Assembly (NCBI GenBank): GCA_963849365.1
Contig: CAWKHA010000004.1
Location: 248,001-312,000 of the forward strand
Length of the DNA stretch: 64,000 nt
Source of the DNA: CAVQCJ01 sp963849365
Lineage (GTDB): Bacteria > Actinomycetota > Actinomycetes > Prado026
Direction: 5' to 3'
The notes under the pieces: model-generated
The model's input: only the letters and a program-made list of their open reading frames with translations
The model's database searches: none
What the model was told of the DNA's origin: nothing
Shown: positions 1 to 9,613 of the stretch, in pieces
Numbering within the stretch: the stretch's first letter is position 1
How the letters are laid out: each line of letters starts with the position of its first letter
Made by a program: the position numbers and the translations under genes

Positions 1-27
1 CGTGAGCAGCTTCTGGTGCAGGCGCAT
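1..27 (-). CDS. Possible 5' end of a divergent gene (truncated)
   Basis: An ATG on the minus strand at 27 opens a frame of nine codons (MRLHQKLLT) that runs off the left edge. A TAGGAA sequence lies about 10 nt upstream of it. This may be the start of a gene divergent from the LCP gene, but nine residues give no family information. The 28-317 stretch otherwise shows only a weak promoter-like pair for the LCP gene (TTGAAC at 137-142, TAACCC at 161-166). Confidence 0.25.
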
Positions 28-317
28 GGGCGAGGGGTTCCTAGCATCCGGAGGGACCGTGCCGAGGGCTGCGCATTCGTGCTCGGGGTGATGCGCGAGA
101 GTGGTGCTCAAGGTGTCGGTGCGACGGACGGGTCGCTTGAACCCGGGGACGAACCGACTGTAACCCGGATAGTTCGGATTGCCAGGAACCCAGCGCCGGG
201 GTCGCACGTCAGGAAGATCGACTGCGGTGCGCCCGTACACTCGGGTGGCCTGTGAACGCGCGCCCAGAGCCAGTCCGCCGCGGTCCATCGCAGCCAGCCC
301 GCCCAGGAGGACGACCC

Positions 318-1778
318 GTGACCACGCCCGCGCCCGAGCCGCGACACCCGCGGTGGCAGCGCGCCGCCGCCGCCGTGGGCATCACGTTCGCGCTGCTGCT
401 GGGCATGACGGCGGTCGGTGGCTACCTCGTGTACCGGCACCTGGACTCGAACATCACGGTCGACCCCAGCGCGGACGGCGAGCTGGGCCGCGCGCAGACG
501 GCCTCCGGGGCGGCGTCCGCCGCGCCGACGCCGGTCACCGACCTGTCGCCGATGAACATCCTGGTCATGGGCTCGGACACGCGCGTGGGGCAGGGCGGGG
601 AGGGCGGCTCGGCGAAGGTCTACAGCACGGCGCAGTCCGACGTCGTGATGCTCGTGCACCTGTACCAGGGGCGCCAGCGTGCACTGGTCATGAGCATCCC
701 GCGTGACACCTGGGTGACCCTGCCCATGTGCAAGACCAAGAACGGCAGCAAGGGCGGCTTCGAGGGCAAGTTCAACGAGGCGTTCACGATCGGCGGCGCC
801 GCCTGCACGATCAAGCTGGTCAAGCAGGTCACCGGGCTGCCCGTCGACCACTTCGTCGTCGTCGACTTCAACGGCGTGAAGGACATCATCAACGCGCTCG
901 GCGGCGTGCACATCTGCCTGAAGACGGCGCTGCACGACCCGGTCGGCGGCGGCGAGGGCTCGGGCCTGAACCTCAAGGCCGGCTCCCAGGTCGTCTTCGG
1001 CGACCAGGGGCTCGCGCTGCTGCGGGCCAGGCACCACATCGCCGACGGCAGCGACATCAGCCGGATGACCCGGCAGCACGCGTTCCTCAGCGCGATGGTG
1101 CGCCAGGTGGAGGCCACGTCGCTGCTGAGCAACCCGATCCGCCTGTACAAGCTCCTCGACGCGGGCACGAAGTCGATCACCACCGACACCGGCCTGGGCA
1201 GCCTGCTGAAGCTCAAGGCGCTGGCGCAGACGCTGACCGGGCTCAAGCCGGCGAACGTGACCTTCCTGACGATCCCGTGGAAGAGCCGTGGCGACGGCGC
1301 GAACGTGCTGGTCGACACGAGCCAGGCGCAGCCGATCCTGGACGCCCTCGCCGCGGACAAGCCGTGGCCGCCGGTGGCCCCGGCGACCACGAGCACCGGC
1401 AAGCCGCTGAAGACACCGCCGGCGCAGATCCGGGTGAGGGTCCTCAACGCCACCGGTACGCCCGGGATGGCCGCCAAGGCGGCCGCCGCGCTCAGCGCTG
1501 AGGGCTTCCAGGTGGTCTCGGTCGGCACCGCGCCGTCGGTCTCGGCGACGACCGTCGTGCACTACGACCCGGCGTACGACGAGTCCGGGCGCACGCTCAC
1601 CGCGGCGGTCAAGGGCGCGTCGTCCGTCTCCGACAGCTCGCTCAGCTCGACGCTGGTGCTCGACGTCGGCACCGACTACGCGGGGGTGCGCACGGTGTCG
1701 GTGCCGAGCACCTCCGGCAACGGGGGGCTGCCCTCCACCGCGGTGGTCCAGACCGCCGCGGACTCCGGCTGCTTCTGA
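318..1778 (+). CDS. LytR-CpsA-Psr (LCP) family glycopolymer ligase
   Basis: A membrane-anchored phosphotransferase type that moves undecaprenyl-linked glycopolymers onto peptidoglycan. The 486-residue product has a short basic N-terminus, one membrane segment (about residues 18-38) and an extracellular LCP core beginning near residue 79 with MNILVMGSDTR. The SIPRDTW motif is near residue 130, and a LytR_C domain (IRVRVLNATGTPGMA) starts near residue 370. I chose the GTG at 318 because AGGAGG at 305-310 precedes it by 7 nt; an in-frame GTG at 252 has no such site. It is paralogous to the LCP gene at 27946, with shared landmarks such as TALHDP and a Cys near the C-terminus. The two LCP genes bracket the glycopolymer locus, so attachment of that polymer is a reasonable inference. 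Confidence 0.9.
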   Translation: MTTPAPEPRHPRWQRAAAAVGITFALLLGMTAVGGYLVYRHLDSNITVDPSADGELGRAQTASGAASAAPTPVTDLSPMNILVMGSDTRVGQGGEGGSAKVYSTAQSDVVMLVHLYQGRQRALVMSIPRDTWVTLPMCKTKNGSKGGFEGKFNEAFTIGGAACTIKLVKQVTGLPVDHFVVVDFNGVKDIINALGGVHICLKTALHDPVGGGEGSGLNLKAGSQVVFGDQGLALLRARHHIADGSDISRMTRQHAFLSAMVRQVEATSLLSNPIRLYKLLDAGTKSITTDTGLGSLLKLKALAQTLTGLKPANVTFLTIPWKSRGDGANVLVDTSQAQPILDALAADKPWPPVAPATTSTGKPLKTPPAQIRVRVLNATGTPGMAAKAAAALSAEGFQVVSVGTAPSVSATTVVHYDPAYDESGRTLTAAVKGASSVSDSSLSSTLVLDVGTDYAGVRTVSVPSTSGNGGLPSTAVVQTAADSGCF

Positions 1779-1872
1779 GCCCGGGCAGCGCGACGCTCCG
1801 CCTCCTCGATGAACGGCGTGAAGTTGATGCCGTAGAAGAGGTGCTTCAGGAACGGTCGCCAGTCGTCGTCCG
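1676..1872 (-). pseudogene. Out-of-frame tail of the CPBP protease (apparent 1-nt loss)
   Basis: Just past the TAG that ends the CPBP gene at 1873, another minus-strand frame reads VADDDWRPFLKHLFYGIN followed by FTPFIEEAERRAARAQ. This has the composition of a real cytoplasmic tail, not of a shadow frame. Adding one G to the CTGCGG run just before the stop would join both frames and add about 65 residues, ending at 1676. The extended reading would overlap the 3' end of the convergent LCP gene by about 100 nt. It may be a base lost in the assembly, a true frameshift, or coincidence. Confidence 0.4.
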
Positions 1873-2649
1873 CTACCGCAGGACCAGGGCGAGCGCCAGC
1901 GCGAAGATCACGACGGTCTGCGCGCTGTGCACGGCGATCGGGACCAGGACGCTGCGGTACCGCTTCGCCGGGTAGGCGAGGATGAACGTGTCCGCGATCG
2001 TCACCGGGATCACCCACGGCACGTGCAGGTGGTAGAGCGCGAACAGCACGCCGTTGGCCAGCCAGTCCCGGCGGCCGAAGACGCCCTGCATCCGCGGCAG
2101 CAGGAGCCCCCGGAAGAGCAGCTCCTCGCCGAGGACGGTGTTGAACACCAGCAGCACGCCGACGAGTGCCAGCCAGCCCCAGCTGCCGGACAGGAAGGCC
2201 TGGCCCGCGTCCGATCCCAGGAACTGGCCCATGTCGCGGTCCGCCGGAGCCGGGATCGCCGGCACCAGCTGCTCGGCCGCGAAGGCGACCACGAGCGGGA
2301 CGACCACCAGCCAGACGAGCCCGCCGCGGCGACCGGTACGGGGGCTGCGCGGGGCGTGCAACCAGAGCGCGTCCTTCAGCACCGACCATCGCAGCGACCC
2401 CTGCTCGCGGCGCACGAGCAGGAGCACGAGCGCGAACTGCCAGACCAGCCCGGCCGTCAGGGTGACGATCAAGGCCCGAGGCAGCGCCGCCGGACCGTCC
2501 AGCGCCAGGGCGAGCAGGGGCGCGACCACCCAGGCGAGCACGGCCATCGGCAGGGCCGCTGCGGCCCACACGCCGGCGATCCGGCGGGCCGTGTACTGCG
2601 GGATCGTGAGGCGGTGCTCAGGTGTCAGGCGTTGCTCGAGCGTGCTCAT
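1873..2649 (-). CDS. CPBP family intramembrane glutamic endopeptidase
   Basis: A polytopic protein of 258 residues of the CPBP (CAAX protease and bacteriocin-processing) family. It has about six hydrophobic segments. The family motifs are visible near residue 165: EELLFRG (catalytic Glu pair and Arg), then FALYHLH, then AYPAKRYRSVLVPIAVHS. The ATG at 2649 is preceded by GGAGG at 2657-2661; a longer upstream reading of the frame is Arg/Pro-rich and looks non-coding. It lies downstream of, and on the same strand as, the exporter and glycosyltransferase operon, 241 nt after the acetyltransferase gene. The substrate is unknown. An apparent continuation of the C-terminus in another frame suggests the present stop may be premature. 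Confidence 0.8.
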   Translation of the reverse strand: MSTLEQRLTPEHRLTIPQYTARRIAGVWAAAALPMAVLAWVVAPLLALALDGPAALPRALIVTLTAGLVWQFALVLLLVRREQGSLRWSVLKDALWLHAPRSPRTGRRGGLVWLVVVPLVVAFAAEQLVPAIPAPADRDMGQFLGSDAGQAFLSGSWGWLALVGVLLVFNTVLGEELLFRGLLLPRMQGVFGRRDWLANGVLFALYHLHVPWVIPVTIADTFILAYPAKRYRSVLVPIAVHSAQTVVIFALALALVLR

Positions 2650-2890
2650 CGCGAGGACCTCCGGCGGCGAGGGTGCACAGAGTGGGTCGCCGAAGATGCT
2701 GCCCGCGCGGCCGGGCGAAGTGATCAGGGACGGACCCTGCCCCGACCCTGGCCGGCCCCTGGTCCGCCCCTGACGCCGGCGCCTGTCCGGGCTCGGTGCG
2801 CAGCCCGCGGTACGCGCGGGTCGCCGCGTCGACGCGGAGCCGGTGCGCGGGATGACCCGCCTCGTGCAGCCCCCGAGCCGGCTCCGCTGG
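2650..2890. other. Intergenic stretch without a recognised gene
   Basis: The 241 nt between the acetyltransferase stop and the CPBP start, both on the minus strand, hold the CPBP ribosome binding site. All frames here are Arg/Pro-rich with no convincing protein. One minus-strand frame around 2790-2890 reads HEAGHPAHRLRVDAATRAYR, which is slightly protein-like but has no supported start. Confidence 0.4.
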
Positions 2891-3484
2891 TCAGGCGTCC
2901 TCGGCCAGGACGCCGCCAGTCTCGGTGTACGTCGCACCGGTCCGCGGGCACCGCCAGCGCCCGCCGCCATCGGCCTCCAGCGGCACGCCGGCCCGGCCGA
3001 CCCAGCGGACGAACCGCGCCGGGACGCCCGCGACGAGCGCGAAGTCGGGGACGTCCTTGACGACGACCGAGCCGGCGGCGACCAGGGCCCACCGGCCGAC
3101 CGTCACCGGCGCGACGCACACGGCCCGGGCGCCGATCGACGCCCCCGTGCGCACCGTCACACCGACCGGGTCCCAGTCGTCCGCGGTCTTCAGCGAGCCG
3201 TCAGGGGCGACCGCACGGGGGAAGTGGTCGTTGGTGAATACGACGGCCGGACCGACGAAGACGCCGTCCTCGAGCACCGCGGGCTCGTACACCAGCGCGT
3301 AGTTCTGCACCTTGCAGCGGTCGCCCATGCGCACCCCGGAGCCGATGTACGCGCCGCGGCCGATGACGCAGTCGGCGCCGACCACCGCTCCCTCGCGGAC
3401 CTGGGCCAGGTGCCACACCGATGTGCCCTCGCCCAGGGTTGCCCGCTCGTCGACGTCCGCCGAGGGCTGCACGCGTCCTGCCAC
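2891..3484 (-). CDS. Left-handed beta-helix N-acetyltransferase, WbpD/WlbB-like
   Basis: Predicted to acetylate the 3-amino group of a UDP-2-acetamido-3-amino-uronic acid, the WbpD step of UDP-diacetamido-uronic acid synthesis. The 197-residue protein shows hexapeptide-repeat character (IGRGAYIGSGVRMG), the family motif FTNDHFPRA near residue 83, and the turn VVKDVPDFALVAGVPAR. It ends with a CPRTGATY segment common in these acetyltransferases. The GTG at 3484 has AAGGAG upstream. It is the last gene of a minus-strand operon after an ABC exporter and a GT4. Partner aminotransferase and oxidoreductase genes are at 9614 and 10693. The family is clear; the exact sugar is inferred. Confidence 0.85.
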   Translation of the reverse strand: MAGRVQPSADVDERATLGEGTSVWHLAQVREGAVVGADCVIGRGAYIGSGVRMGDRCKVQNYALVYEPAVLEDGVFVGPAVVFTNDHFPRAVAPDGSLKTADDWDPVGVTVRTGASIGARAVCVAPVTVGRWALVAAGSVVVKDVPDFALVAGVPARFVRWVGRAGVPLEADGGGRWRCPRTGATYTETGGVLAEDA

Positions 3485-3503
3485 GTCCCGCTCCTTCTCT
3501 CCG

Positions 3504-4619
3504 TCAGCCGGCGCCGGCCGGCAGCAGCCCGGCGACCACGTCGGCGAGCTCGTCGTACGGCGAGCTCCCGGACAGGTGCTCCTCCGCCCATCCCCGGGCC
3601 GCCTCCCGGCAGCGCTCCAGGCCGTCCGTGTCGGCGGACCACCGGTTCAGCGCCGCGCCGGCCTGCGCGGCGTCGGCCGCGAGCACCCCGGCGCCGCTGG
3701 CGGTCAGCAGCTCGGCCGTGCGCGACAGCGGGGTGGCCAGCACGGCCAGCCCGCAGGCCAGGTACTCGTAGACCTTCGTCGGAAGGGCCTGGCCGAACGC
3801 CGGGGTGTCCTCGAGCAGGGCCAGCCCCGCCCAGGCGCCCTCGGCGAGCGCCCACGCCTGCGCCGGCCCGAGCCGGCCGTGCATCCGCAGCCGGTCGGCG
3901 GCGGGCGAGCGCCGCGACCAGTCCGCGAGCCAGCCGGAGTCCGCGGCGGCCACCGGGCCGACCACGTCCAGCGTCCAGCCGGGGGCCGCCTCGAGCGCGG
4001 CGAGCATCGTCTGCAGGCCGCGCGAGCGGCGCACGTCGCCGACGTACAGGGCCCGCGGCTGCGGCCCGCGCGGCCCCGGAGCGGGCAGCGCGGACAGGTC
4101 GGGCAGGTTGCGGACCACGACCCGGCGCCGGGCCCGCTGCGGCGGCACGTGCTCGTCGGCCACGACGGTGACGTCCGCGTGCCGTGCCAGCGTGCTGCCG
4201 CCGGCGGCGACCATGCGTGCGCCGGCTCCCACGACTCCGTGGGCCCACCCGCGGTCGCGCAGCAGCGCGGCGTAGTCCTCGTGAACGTCGACCACGGTGG
4301 CACCGCGGCGCAGCGCTCGGCGCAGGACGGCAGCCGGGACCAGGTCGGGGTCGAGGGTCAGCACCACGGACCCGCGCGCCTGCCACGGCAGCGCCAGCGC
4401 ACGCCCCATCCGCCGCGCCGGACCGGGCCGGGCGCCGAGCGCGCGGACGTCGGTGCCGGGCGGGCCGCCGGCGGCGGCGCCCAGGCCGACCACCTCGACG
4501 CTGAGCCCGCGGCGCAGCAGGGCGGCGCAGATCCGGTGCAGGCGGGCGTCGGCGACGTCGTGCCCGGTGGACAGCACGCTCACCTGCGGCCGGGCCGTCG
4601 CCTGCGTGCCGGCGGCCAC
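3504..4619 (-). CDS. Glycosyltransferase family 4-type protein
   Basis: A GT-B fold glycosyltransferase of 371 residues. It has an N-terminal acceptor half with SVLSTGHDVADARLHR, a DVHEDYAALL segment near residue 112, and a C-terminal nucleotide-sugar half with ALYVGDVRRSRGL. The GT4-type signature FGQALPTKVYEYLACGLAV lies near residue 287, with its catalytic-region Glu. GTG at 4619 begins 3 nt after the stop of the ABC ATPase gene, so the two are translationally close. The 19 nt to the next gene hold that gene's ribosome site. It probably adds one residue of the exported polymer; donor and acceptor are not readable. Confidence 0.85.
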   Translation of the reverse strand: MAAGTQATARPQVSVLSTGHDVADARLHRICAALLRRGLSVEVVGLGAAAGGPPGTDVRALGARPGPARRMGRALALPWQARGSVVLTLDPDLVPAAVLRRALRRGATVVDVHEDYAALLRDRGWAHGVVGAGARMVAAGGSTLARHADVTVVADEHVPPQRARRRVVVRNLPDLSALPAPGPRGPQPRALYVGDVRRSRGLQTMLAALEAAPGWTLDVVGPVAAADSGWLADWSRRSPAADRLRMHGRLGPAQAWALAEGAWAGLALLEDTPAFGQALPTKVYEYLACGLAVLATPLSRTAELLTASGAGVLAADAAQAGAALNRWSADTDGLERCREAARGWAEEHLSGSSPYDELADVVAGLLPAGAG

Positions 4620-4622
4620 GCC

Positions 4623-5415
<793 letters not shown>

Positions 5416-5432
<17 letters not shown>

Positions 5433-6345
5433 AGTCGCGCTCCCGAGAGACGAAGATGTACGAGCCGAAGAAGAGCATGATCAGCGCCCAGCCGACGGAT
5501 GCGGCCAGCAGGGACGGGCTCGGCCCGACGCCGTCGGTCCAGCACCTCGTGATCGACCCGATGATCGGGCCCAACGGGTTCAGGTACAGCACCCACTTGT
5601 GGTCGTCGAGCTTGGAGATGTCGTAGAGGACCGGCGTGAGGTACAGCCAGATCCGCAGGAAGTAGCCGAGGAACTTGCTGGTGTCGCGGAAGTACACGGT
5701 CATGGTCGCGAAGATCATCGCCAGGCCGAAGCACTCGATGGTGAGGATCACCAGCAGCAGCGGGACCCACAGCAGCGCGGGGTTGTCCAGGCCGGGCAGG
5801 TGGTGCGCCGCCGGCTCGGTCCCCACCGGCTCGTACGTGTCGAACTTGGACGCGAGCAGGTAGTAGACGATGTACACCGGGATGGTTGGCAGGTACATCA
5901 GCGCCGCGGAGATCACCGATGAGAGCGGGAGCAGCGCCCGCGGGAAGGCCTGGTTGAGGATCAGCCGCCCGCCGGCGGTGATCGACTGCGAGCCCAGGCT
6001 CATCGAGTTCGACGCGAAGTACCACGTGAAGATCCCGACCAGGATGCGGCCGAGGTTGGCCTTCCAGTCGCCGACGCCGCCGCTGAGCACCGAGATCAAC
6101 AGGAAGTACACGAACCCCAGCAGCATCGGGTTGAGCACCAGCCACAACGCACCCAGCGCGCTGTCGAAATGGTTCGCCTTCTGGGTCGCCCGCGAGAGCT
6201 CGTACGCGAACCGGCGGCGGTTCCAGAACTCGCGCAGGTACGGCCCGAGCGGCGGCAGGCTGGCCTTGTGCGGCTCGTAGACGTGGATCCGGGCGCCGTA
6301 GGTGTTGGGTCGCGGCGCCGGAGCCGTCGTCCCGGCTGAGCTCAC
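5416..6345 (-). CDS. ABC-2 type polysaccharide export permease (Wzm/TagG-like)
   Basis: The membrane subunit paired with the ATPase encoded next to it. The 309-residue product has a cytoplasmic N-terminus (FWNRRRFAYELSRATQKA), then about six membrane segments, including LWLVLNPMLLGFVYFLLISV and the C-terminal WALIMLFFGSYIFVS. The segment RIWLYLTPVLYDISKL is typical of Wzm/TagG permeases. The GTG at 6345 is supported by GAGGAG at 6353-6358 with 7 nt spacing. A longer in-frame reading to 6477 is Arg/Pro-rich and unlikely. It probably exports the polymer whose enzymes surround it. TAAAGT just upstream of the leader could serve as its own promoter. Confidence 0.92.
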
Positions 6346-6445
6346 AGGGCCGCTCCTCGATGGGTTGACGTGCCCCGTCCGGGGCGCCCCAGCTGCACCC
6401 CGCAGATCGGGACTGCCTGCGTGCGCGTCAGGGAGGTGCCCGACT

Positions 6446-6913
6446 TTACCGGACCTGGGCCGACCCGCCCGACACATCGCGGCCGTGGACGAGCAGCGCC
6501 GCGGCCGCGTCGAACCCGAGCACCGCCTCGGCCGCGGTGTTGCGCCTGGCCAGCCGCCAGGCGGTCAGCGTCGCCGGTGTGTCCAACGCCACCAGCATCC
6601 CGGCGGTGGCAGCCAGGTCGCGGACCTCCCGGCTGCGCCGGGCGGCCCGCCACAGCCGGCCCGGGTCGCGCAGGCGACCCAGGACCCGGGTCGACAGCGC
6701 GGCCCGCCCGCTCACCGACTGCACCGGGGCGCCGGCCGGGCCGAGCACCACGACCCGACCGACCGCGGCGACCAGCTCCGCGCGCGGCGGGTGCCAGCTG
6801 ACGAGCACGAACTCCGCGCCGTCCGGCCGGACGGCGGCGGACAGGTCGGCGATGGCCTGCACGGTCCGCGACGGCTGGGCCCGGCGGCCGGCGCTGAACA
6901 GGACGACGGTCAC
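6446..6913 (-). CDS. Stand-alone 'B' domain protein of a glycosyltransferase module
   Basis: A 155-residue protein of no family I can name. It opens with VTVVLFSAGRRAQPSRTVQA and has a second conserved-looking stretch, LVALDTPATLTAWRLARR with AEAVLGFDAAAAL, near residues 108-142. Both stretches line up by eye with the N-terminal part of the fused protein at 18051-20252 (LLLLSTGARPG and LVVAIDRAAAAGAWYLVNHR). Its GTG shares a GTGA overlap with the stop of the upstream GT4 gene, so the two are co-translated. It may be an accessory or specificity domain of a glycosyltransferase; no catalytic residues can be assigned. Confidence 0.7.
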   Translation of the reverse strand: MTVVLFSAGRRAQPSRTVQAIADLSAAVRPDGAEFVLVSWHPPRAELVAAVGRVVVLGPAGAPVQSVSGRAALSTRVLGRLRDPGRLWRAARRSREVRDLAATAGMLVALDTPATLTAWRLARRNTAAEAVLGFDAAAALLVHGRDVSGGSAQVR

Positions 6914-8256
6914 CGGCCCATCGCCTCGACGACGGCGCGCAGCCGGGCGACCCGGGGCGCGAGCTGACGGTCCCGGCTGAAGCCCTCGGCGTACGCCAGC
7001 GCGGCCGCGTGCAGCGACGAGTCGGCCTTGCGCGCGGCGGCGGCCGCCTCGGTCAGCGCAGCGGCGACGGCCGGCGCGGACAGGTCGCTCACCGGGAACC
7101 ACAGCGGGTAGCCGGACAGCACGTCCGCGACGGCGTTGCCCGGGTCGTGCACGGAGACGATCGGCAGCCCGGTGGCCAGATACTCGTACACCTTCCCCGA
7201 GGTGACGAAGCGCCCCGCGCCCAGGAGCAGCAGGAGCACGTCGAAGCCGGCGTAGACCGACGCTGCGCGCGACTTGCCCACCGGCCCCTCGTAGCTGACG
7301 CCGGGGGCGGACTGCTCCACCAGCTCGAGCGTCTCGGCCCGCGGCGTGTGGAAGTAGCCCAGGTAGCCGTGCAGCCGGGCCTGCGCGTCGGCCAGGTCCC
7401 GGCCCTGCCCGCGGGCCAGCCGCCAGCCGTCCAGGAACTGCGCCAGCGGCACCTTCGGGGTGACCGTCCCGATGTACCCGAACACCAGCGGCCGGCCCGG
7501 GTCCGCCGCCCGCTCCGCGCTGCGCTCTGACGCAGCGGCGGCGGCGCCGCCGGAGCCCGGGTCGTAGCCGTTCGCCACCACGTGCAGCCGGTCGGCCGCG
7601 TCGGGGTACAGCTCGGCGTGCCATACCCGGATCGGCTCGTTGACGAACCACACCTCGGTCGCGGCGCCGACCAGCCGGCGCTCCCAGGTCGCCGCCCGGC
7701 TGCGCGGGCCGTGCAGCCGCTCGCCGGTGAACACGTCCAGCAGCCACGCGTCCCGGTAGTCCAGCACGTACGGGACAGCCGCGGCCTCGTGCAGCCGCCA
7801 GGCGGCGGTGAACGCGACGTGCGGGTTGGCGGTCGCCAGCACCAGGTCCACGGGGTGCTCGGCGTGCACGGCGAGGGCGGCGTCCTCCAGCGCGGGCCTC
7901 CACGGTCCGTAGCCGCTCTCCGGGAAGCGGACCAGGTCCAGCCGGCTGCGCACGCGCCGCCACGTGACAGGTGCGCGCACCCGCAGCCAGGAGTACCGGC
8001 GCAGGTCGGTCTCCAGTCCGGCCCAGCGGAACGGGACGCGCACGACGCGGATCCGCGGGTCGACCAGCTCCTCGAGGGTCGCGTCGACGCCGGTGTACCG
8101 GACGAACACGTCGCGCGGGGCGGTCAGGACCGTGACGTCCCAGCCGGCGGCGGCGAACGCGTTCGCCATGGCCAGCGCGCGGTACACCCCGCCGGACCGC
8201 CCTGGCGGGAAGCCCCAGGCGACCAGGAGCAGGTGCGGGGCCCGCGCTGCGATCAC
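6910..8256 (-). CDS. GT4-like glycosyltransferase, module component A (copy 1)
   Basis: A GT-B glycosyltransferase of 448 residues. It begins PHLLLVAWGFPPGRSGGVYR and has YGPWRPALED near residue 120, VLDYRDAWLLDVFTGERL near residue 165 and GYIGTVTPKVPLA near residue 250. The nucleotide-sugar motif SGKVYEYLATGLPIVSV is near residue 358. The same landmarks occur in the gene at 16726, so the two are paralogues. The GTG at 8256 lies 6 nt after TACCCT (complement of 8263-8268), which points to a leaderless transcript. It heads the minus-strand run that continues through the B gene into the ABC exporter, and is divergent from component C at 8335. Confidence 0.85.
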   Translation of the reverse strand: MIAARAPHLLLVAWGFPPGRSGGVYRALAMANAFAAAGWDVTVLTAPRDVFVRYTGVDATLEELVDPRIRVVRVPFRWAGLETDLRRYSWLRVRAPVTWRRVRSRLDLVRFPESGYGPWRPALEDAALAVHAEHPVDLVLATANPHVAFTAAWRLHEAAAVPYVLDYRDAWLLDVFTGERLHGPRSRAATWERRLVGAATEVWFVNEPIRVWHAELYPDAADRLHVVANGYDPGSGGAAAAASERSAERAADPGRPLVFGYIGTVTPKVPLAQFLDGWRLARGQGRDLADAQARLHGYLGYFHTPRAETLELVEQSAPGVSYEGPVGKSRAASVYAGFDVLLLLLGAGRFVTSGKVYEYLATGLPIVSVHDPGNAVADVLSGYPLWFPVSDLSAPAVAAALTEAAAAARKADSSLHAAALAYAEGFSRDRQLAPRVARLRAVVEAMGR

Positions 8257-8262
8257 CGGGCG

Positions 8263-8282
8263 AGGGTAGCCGCCACTACCCT
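8263..8282. promoter_or_regulatory. Divergent promoter with inverted -10 elements
   Basis: AGGGTAG at 8263-8269 and CTACCCT at 8276-8282 form an exact 7-bp inverted repeat with a 6-nt spacer. Each arm contains a TACCCT -10 hexamer, one pointing to the minus-strand gene starting at 8256 and one to the plus-strand gene at 8335. A Gly/Arg-codon-like GAGCGAGCGCAGCGAGCGAG tract follows at 8306-8325. Confidence 0.6.
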
Positions 8283-8334
8283 GGCGGCCGGACCGGCGAG
8301 GCGACGAGCGAGCGCAGCGAGCGAGGACCCGAGC

Positions 8335-9537
8335 GTGACCATTCGAGAACGTCTGCCGCAGCCCGTGGTGGACGCGCTGCGGGCCGGCCGTCGTGGCTGG
8401 TGGCGGGCGTCCACACGGTTCCGGCCGCGGCCGGCCGGCGAGCCGCCCCGACCGCCCGTCGCGGACACCCCGGTGCGCCTGCTCATCGGGCCCGCCAACT
8501 TCGCCGGCCAGGCCTGGGCCTGGGGGCGGGCGGCCCAGCAGTACCTGGACGGCGTCGGGGCCACCGTCATGGCGGTCCGGCGCGGCCCGCTCGAGTTCGA
8601 GGCCGATTACCTGGTGCCGCTGCCCGTGTACCGCTCGTACCCGTGGTCGGTCGCGCAGCGCCGATGGGTCACCAGCTCGTTCTCGCACATCCTCATCGAC
8701 GGGATGCGACCCCTGCTGGGCCCGCTGTACGGGGACGACTGCGGGCGCGAGATCCACATGCTGCAGGCCGCCGGCGTCCGCGTCGGGCTGATCGCGCACG
8801 GCAGCGACATCCGCGTGCCGTCGCAGCACCGCGCGCTGTACCCACGCACGCCGTTCGACCCGGACCACCCGACGACGCGCGGTCTGCAAGCGCAGTCCGA
8901 ACGACTGTCCGCCGTGTTCCTGGGGTTCGACGGCCCGACGTTCGTCTCCACCCCGGACCTGCTGGACTTCGCGCCGCGGGCGGCGTGGCTGCCCACCGTC
9001 GTCGACGGGGACCGCTGGGCGAGCGACGAGCCCGTCCTGGCACGGGCCCGGCCGGTGGTGGTGCACGTGCCGTCGAACCCGTTCCTCAAGGGCAGCGACC
9101 TGGTCGACCCGCAGCTGATGGAGCTCGACGAGCGGGGCGTCATCGAGTACCGGCGGCTGGCCGGCGTGCCCCCGGAGCAGATGCCCGGGCTGATCAAGGA
9201 CGCCGACGTGGTGCTGGACCAGTTCGTGCTGGGCCTGTACAGCGTCGCCGCGATCGAGGGGATGTTCGCCGGCCGGCTGGTCGTCGCGCACGTCGCCGAC
9301 CGCGTGCGGGCACGGGTCCCCGGCGAGCTGCCGGTGGTCGAGGCGGGGCCCGACGACGTGGTCGCGGTGCTCGAGCAGGTGCTCGCCGACCGCGACGCGT
9401 ACCGGTCCGTCGCCGCCGCGGGCCGGGCGTACGCGCAGCACGTGCACGACGGCACCAGGTCGGCCGAGGTGCTCGCCGGCTTCCTGGGACGGCCGCTGCG
9501 CGCCACCGGGGACGGGCCCGGCGCGGCGGTACCATGA
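8335..9537 (+). CDS. Glycosyltransferase-like protein, module component C (copy 1)
   Basis: A 400-residue protein resembling GT-B glycosyltransferases. Its core starts near residue 48 with LLIGPANFAGQAWAWGRA and continues with IAHGSDIRVPS, GFDGPTFVSTPDLLD near residue 200, VVVHVPSNPFLKGSDLVDP and VLDQFVLGLYSVAAIEGM. Every one of these has a counterpart in the C-terminal half of the protein at 18051. The GTG at 8335 is preceded by GAGGA at 8322-8326. It opens a plus-strand run with the aminotransferase, oxidoreductase and a membrane protein. Donor and acceptor are unknown. The HGSD and SNPFLKG motifs suggest nucleotide-sugar binding, but this is inference. Confidence 0.75.
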   Translation: MTIRERLPQPVVDALRAGRRGWWRASTRFRPRPAGEPPRPPVADTPVRLLIGPANFAGQAWAWGRAAQQYLDGVGATVMAVRRGPLEFEADYLVPLPVYRSYPWSVAQRRWVTSSFSHILIDGMRPLLGPLYGDDCGREIHMLQAAGVRVGLIAHGSDIRVPSQHRALYPRTPFDPDHPTTRGLQAQSERLSAVFLGFDGPTFVSTPDLLDFAPRAAWLPTVVDGDRWASDEPVLARARPVVVHVPSNPFLKGSDLVDPQLMELDERGVIEYRRLAGVPPEQMPGLIKDADVVLDQFVLGLYSVAAIEGMFAGRLVVAHVADRVRARVPGELPVVEAGPDDVVAVLEQVLADRDAYRSVAAAGRAYAQHVHDGTRSAEVLAGFLGRPLRATGDGPGAAVP

Positions 9538-9613
9538 CGCGGCTCGCGTGAGAGCGTGACGCCCCGACCGACGACGCACCGACCGCCGCCCCGGCACGCC
9601 TGGAGGACCTCCC

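Noticed and set aside
2650..2890. Small gene in the gap upstream of CPBP
   Set aside because: One frame is mildly protein-like, but it has no start codon with a ribosome site and no recognisable family.
8301..8326. GAGCGAGCGCAGCGAGCGAG tract as a mobile repeat
   Set aside because: It is a low-complexity GC-skewed tract seen once in the window, with no terminal repeats or target duplication.
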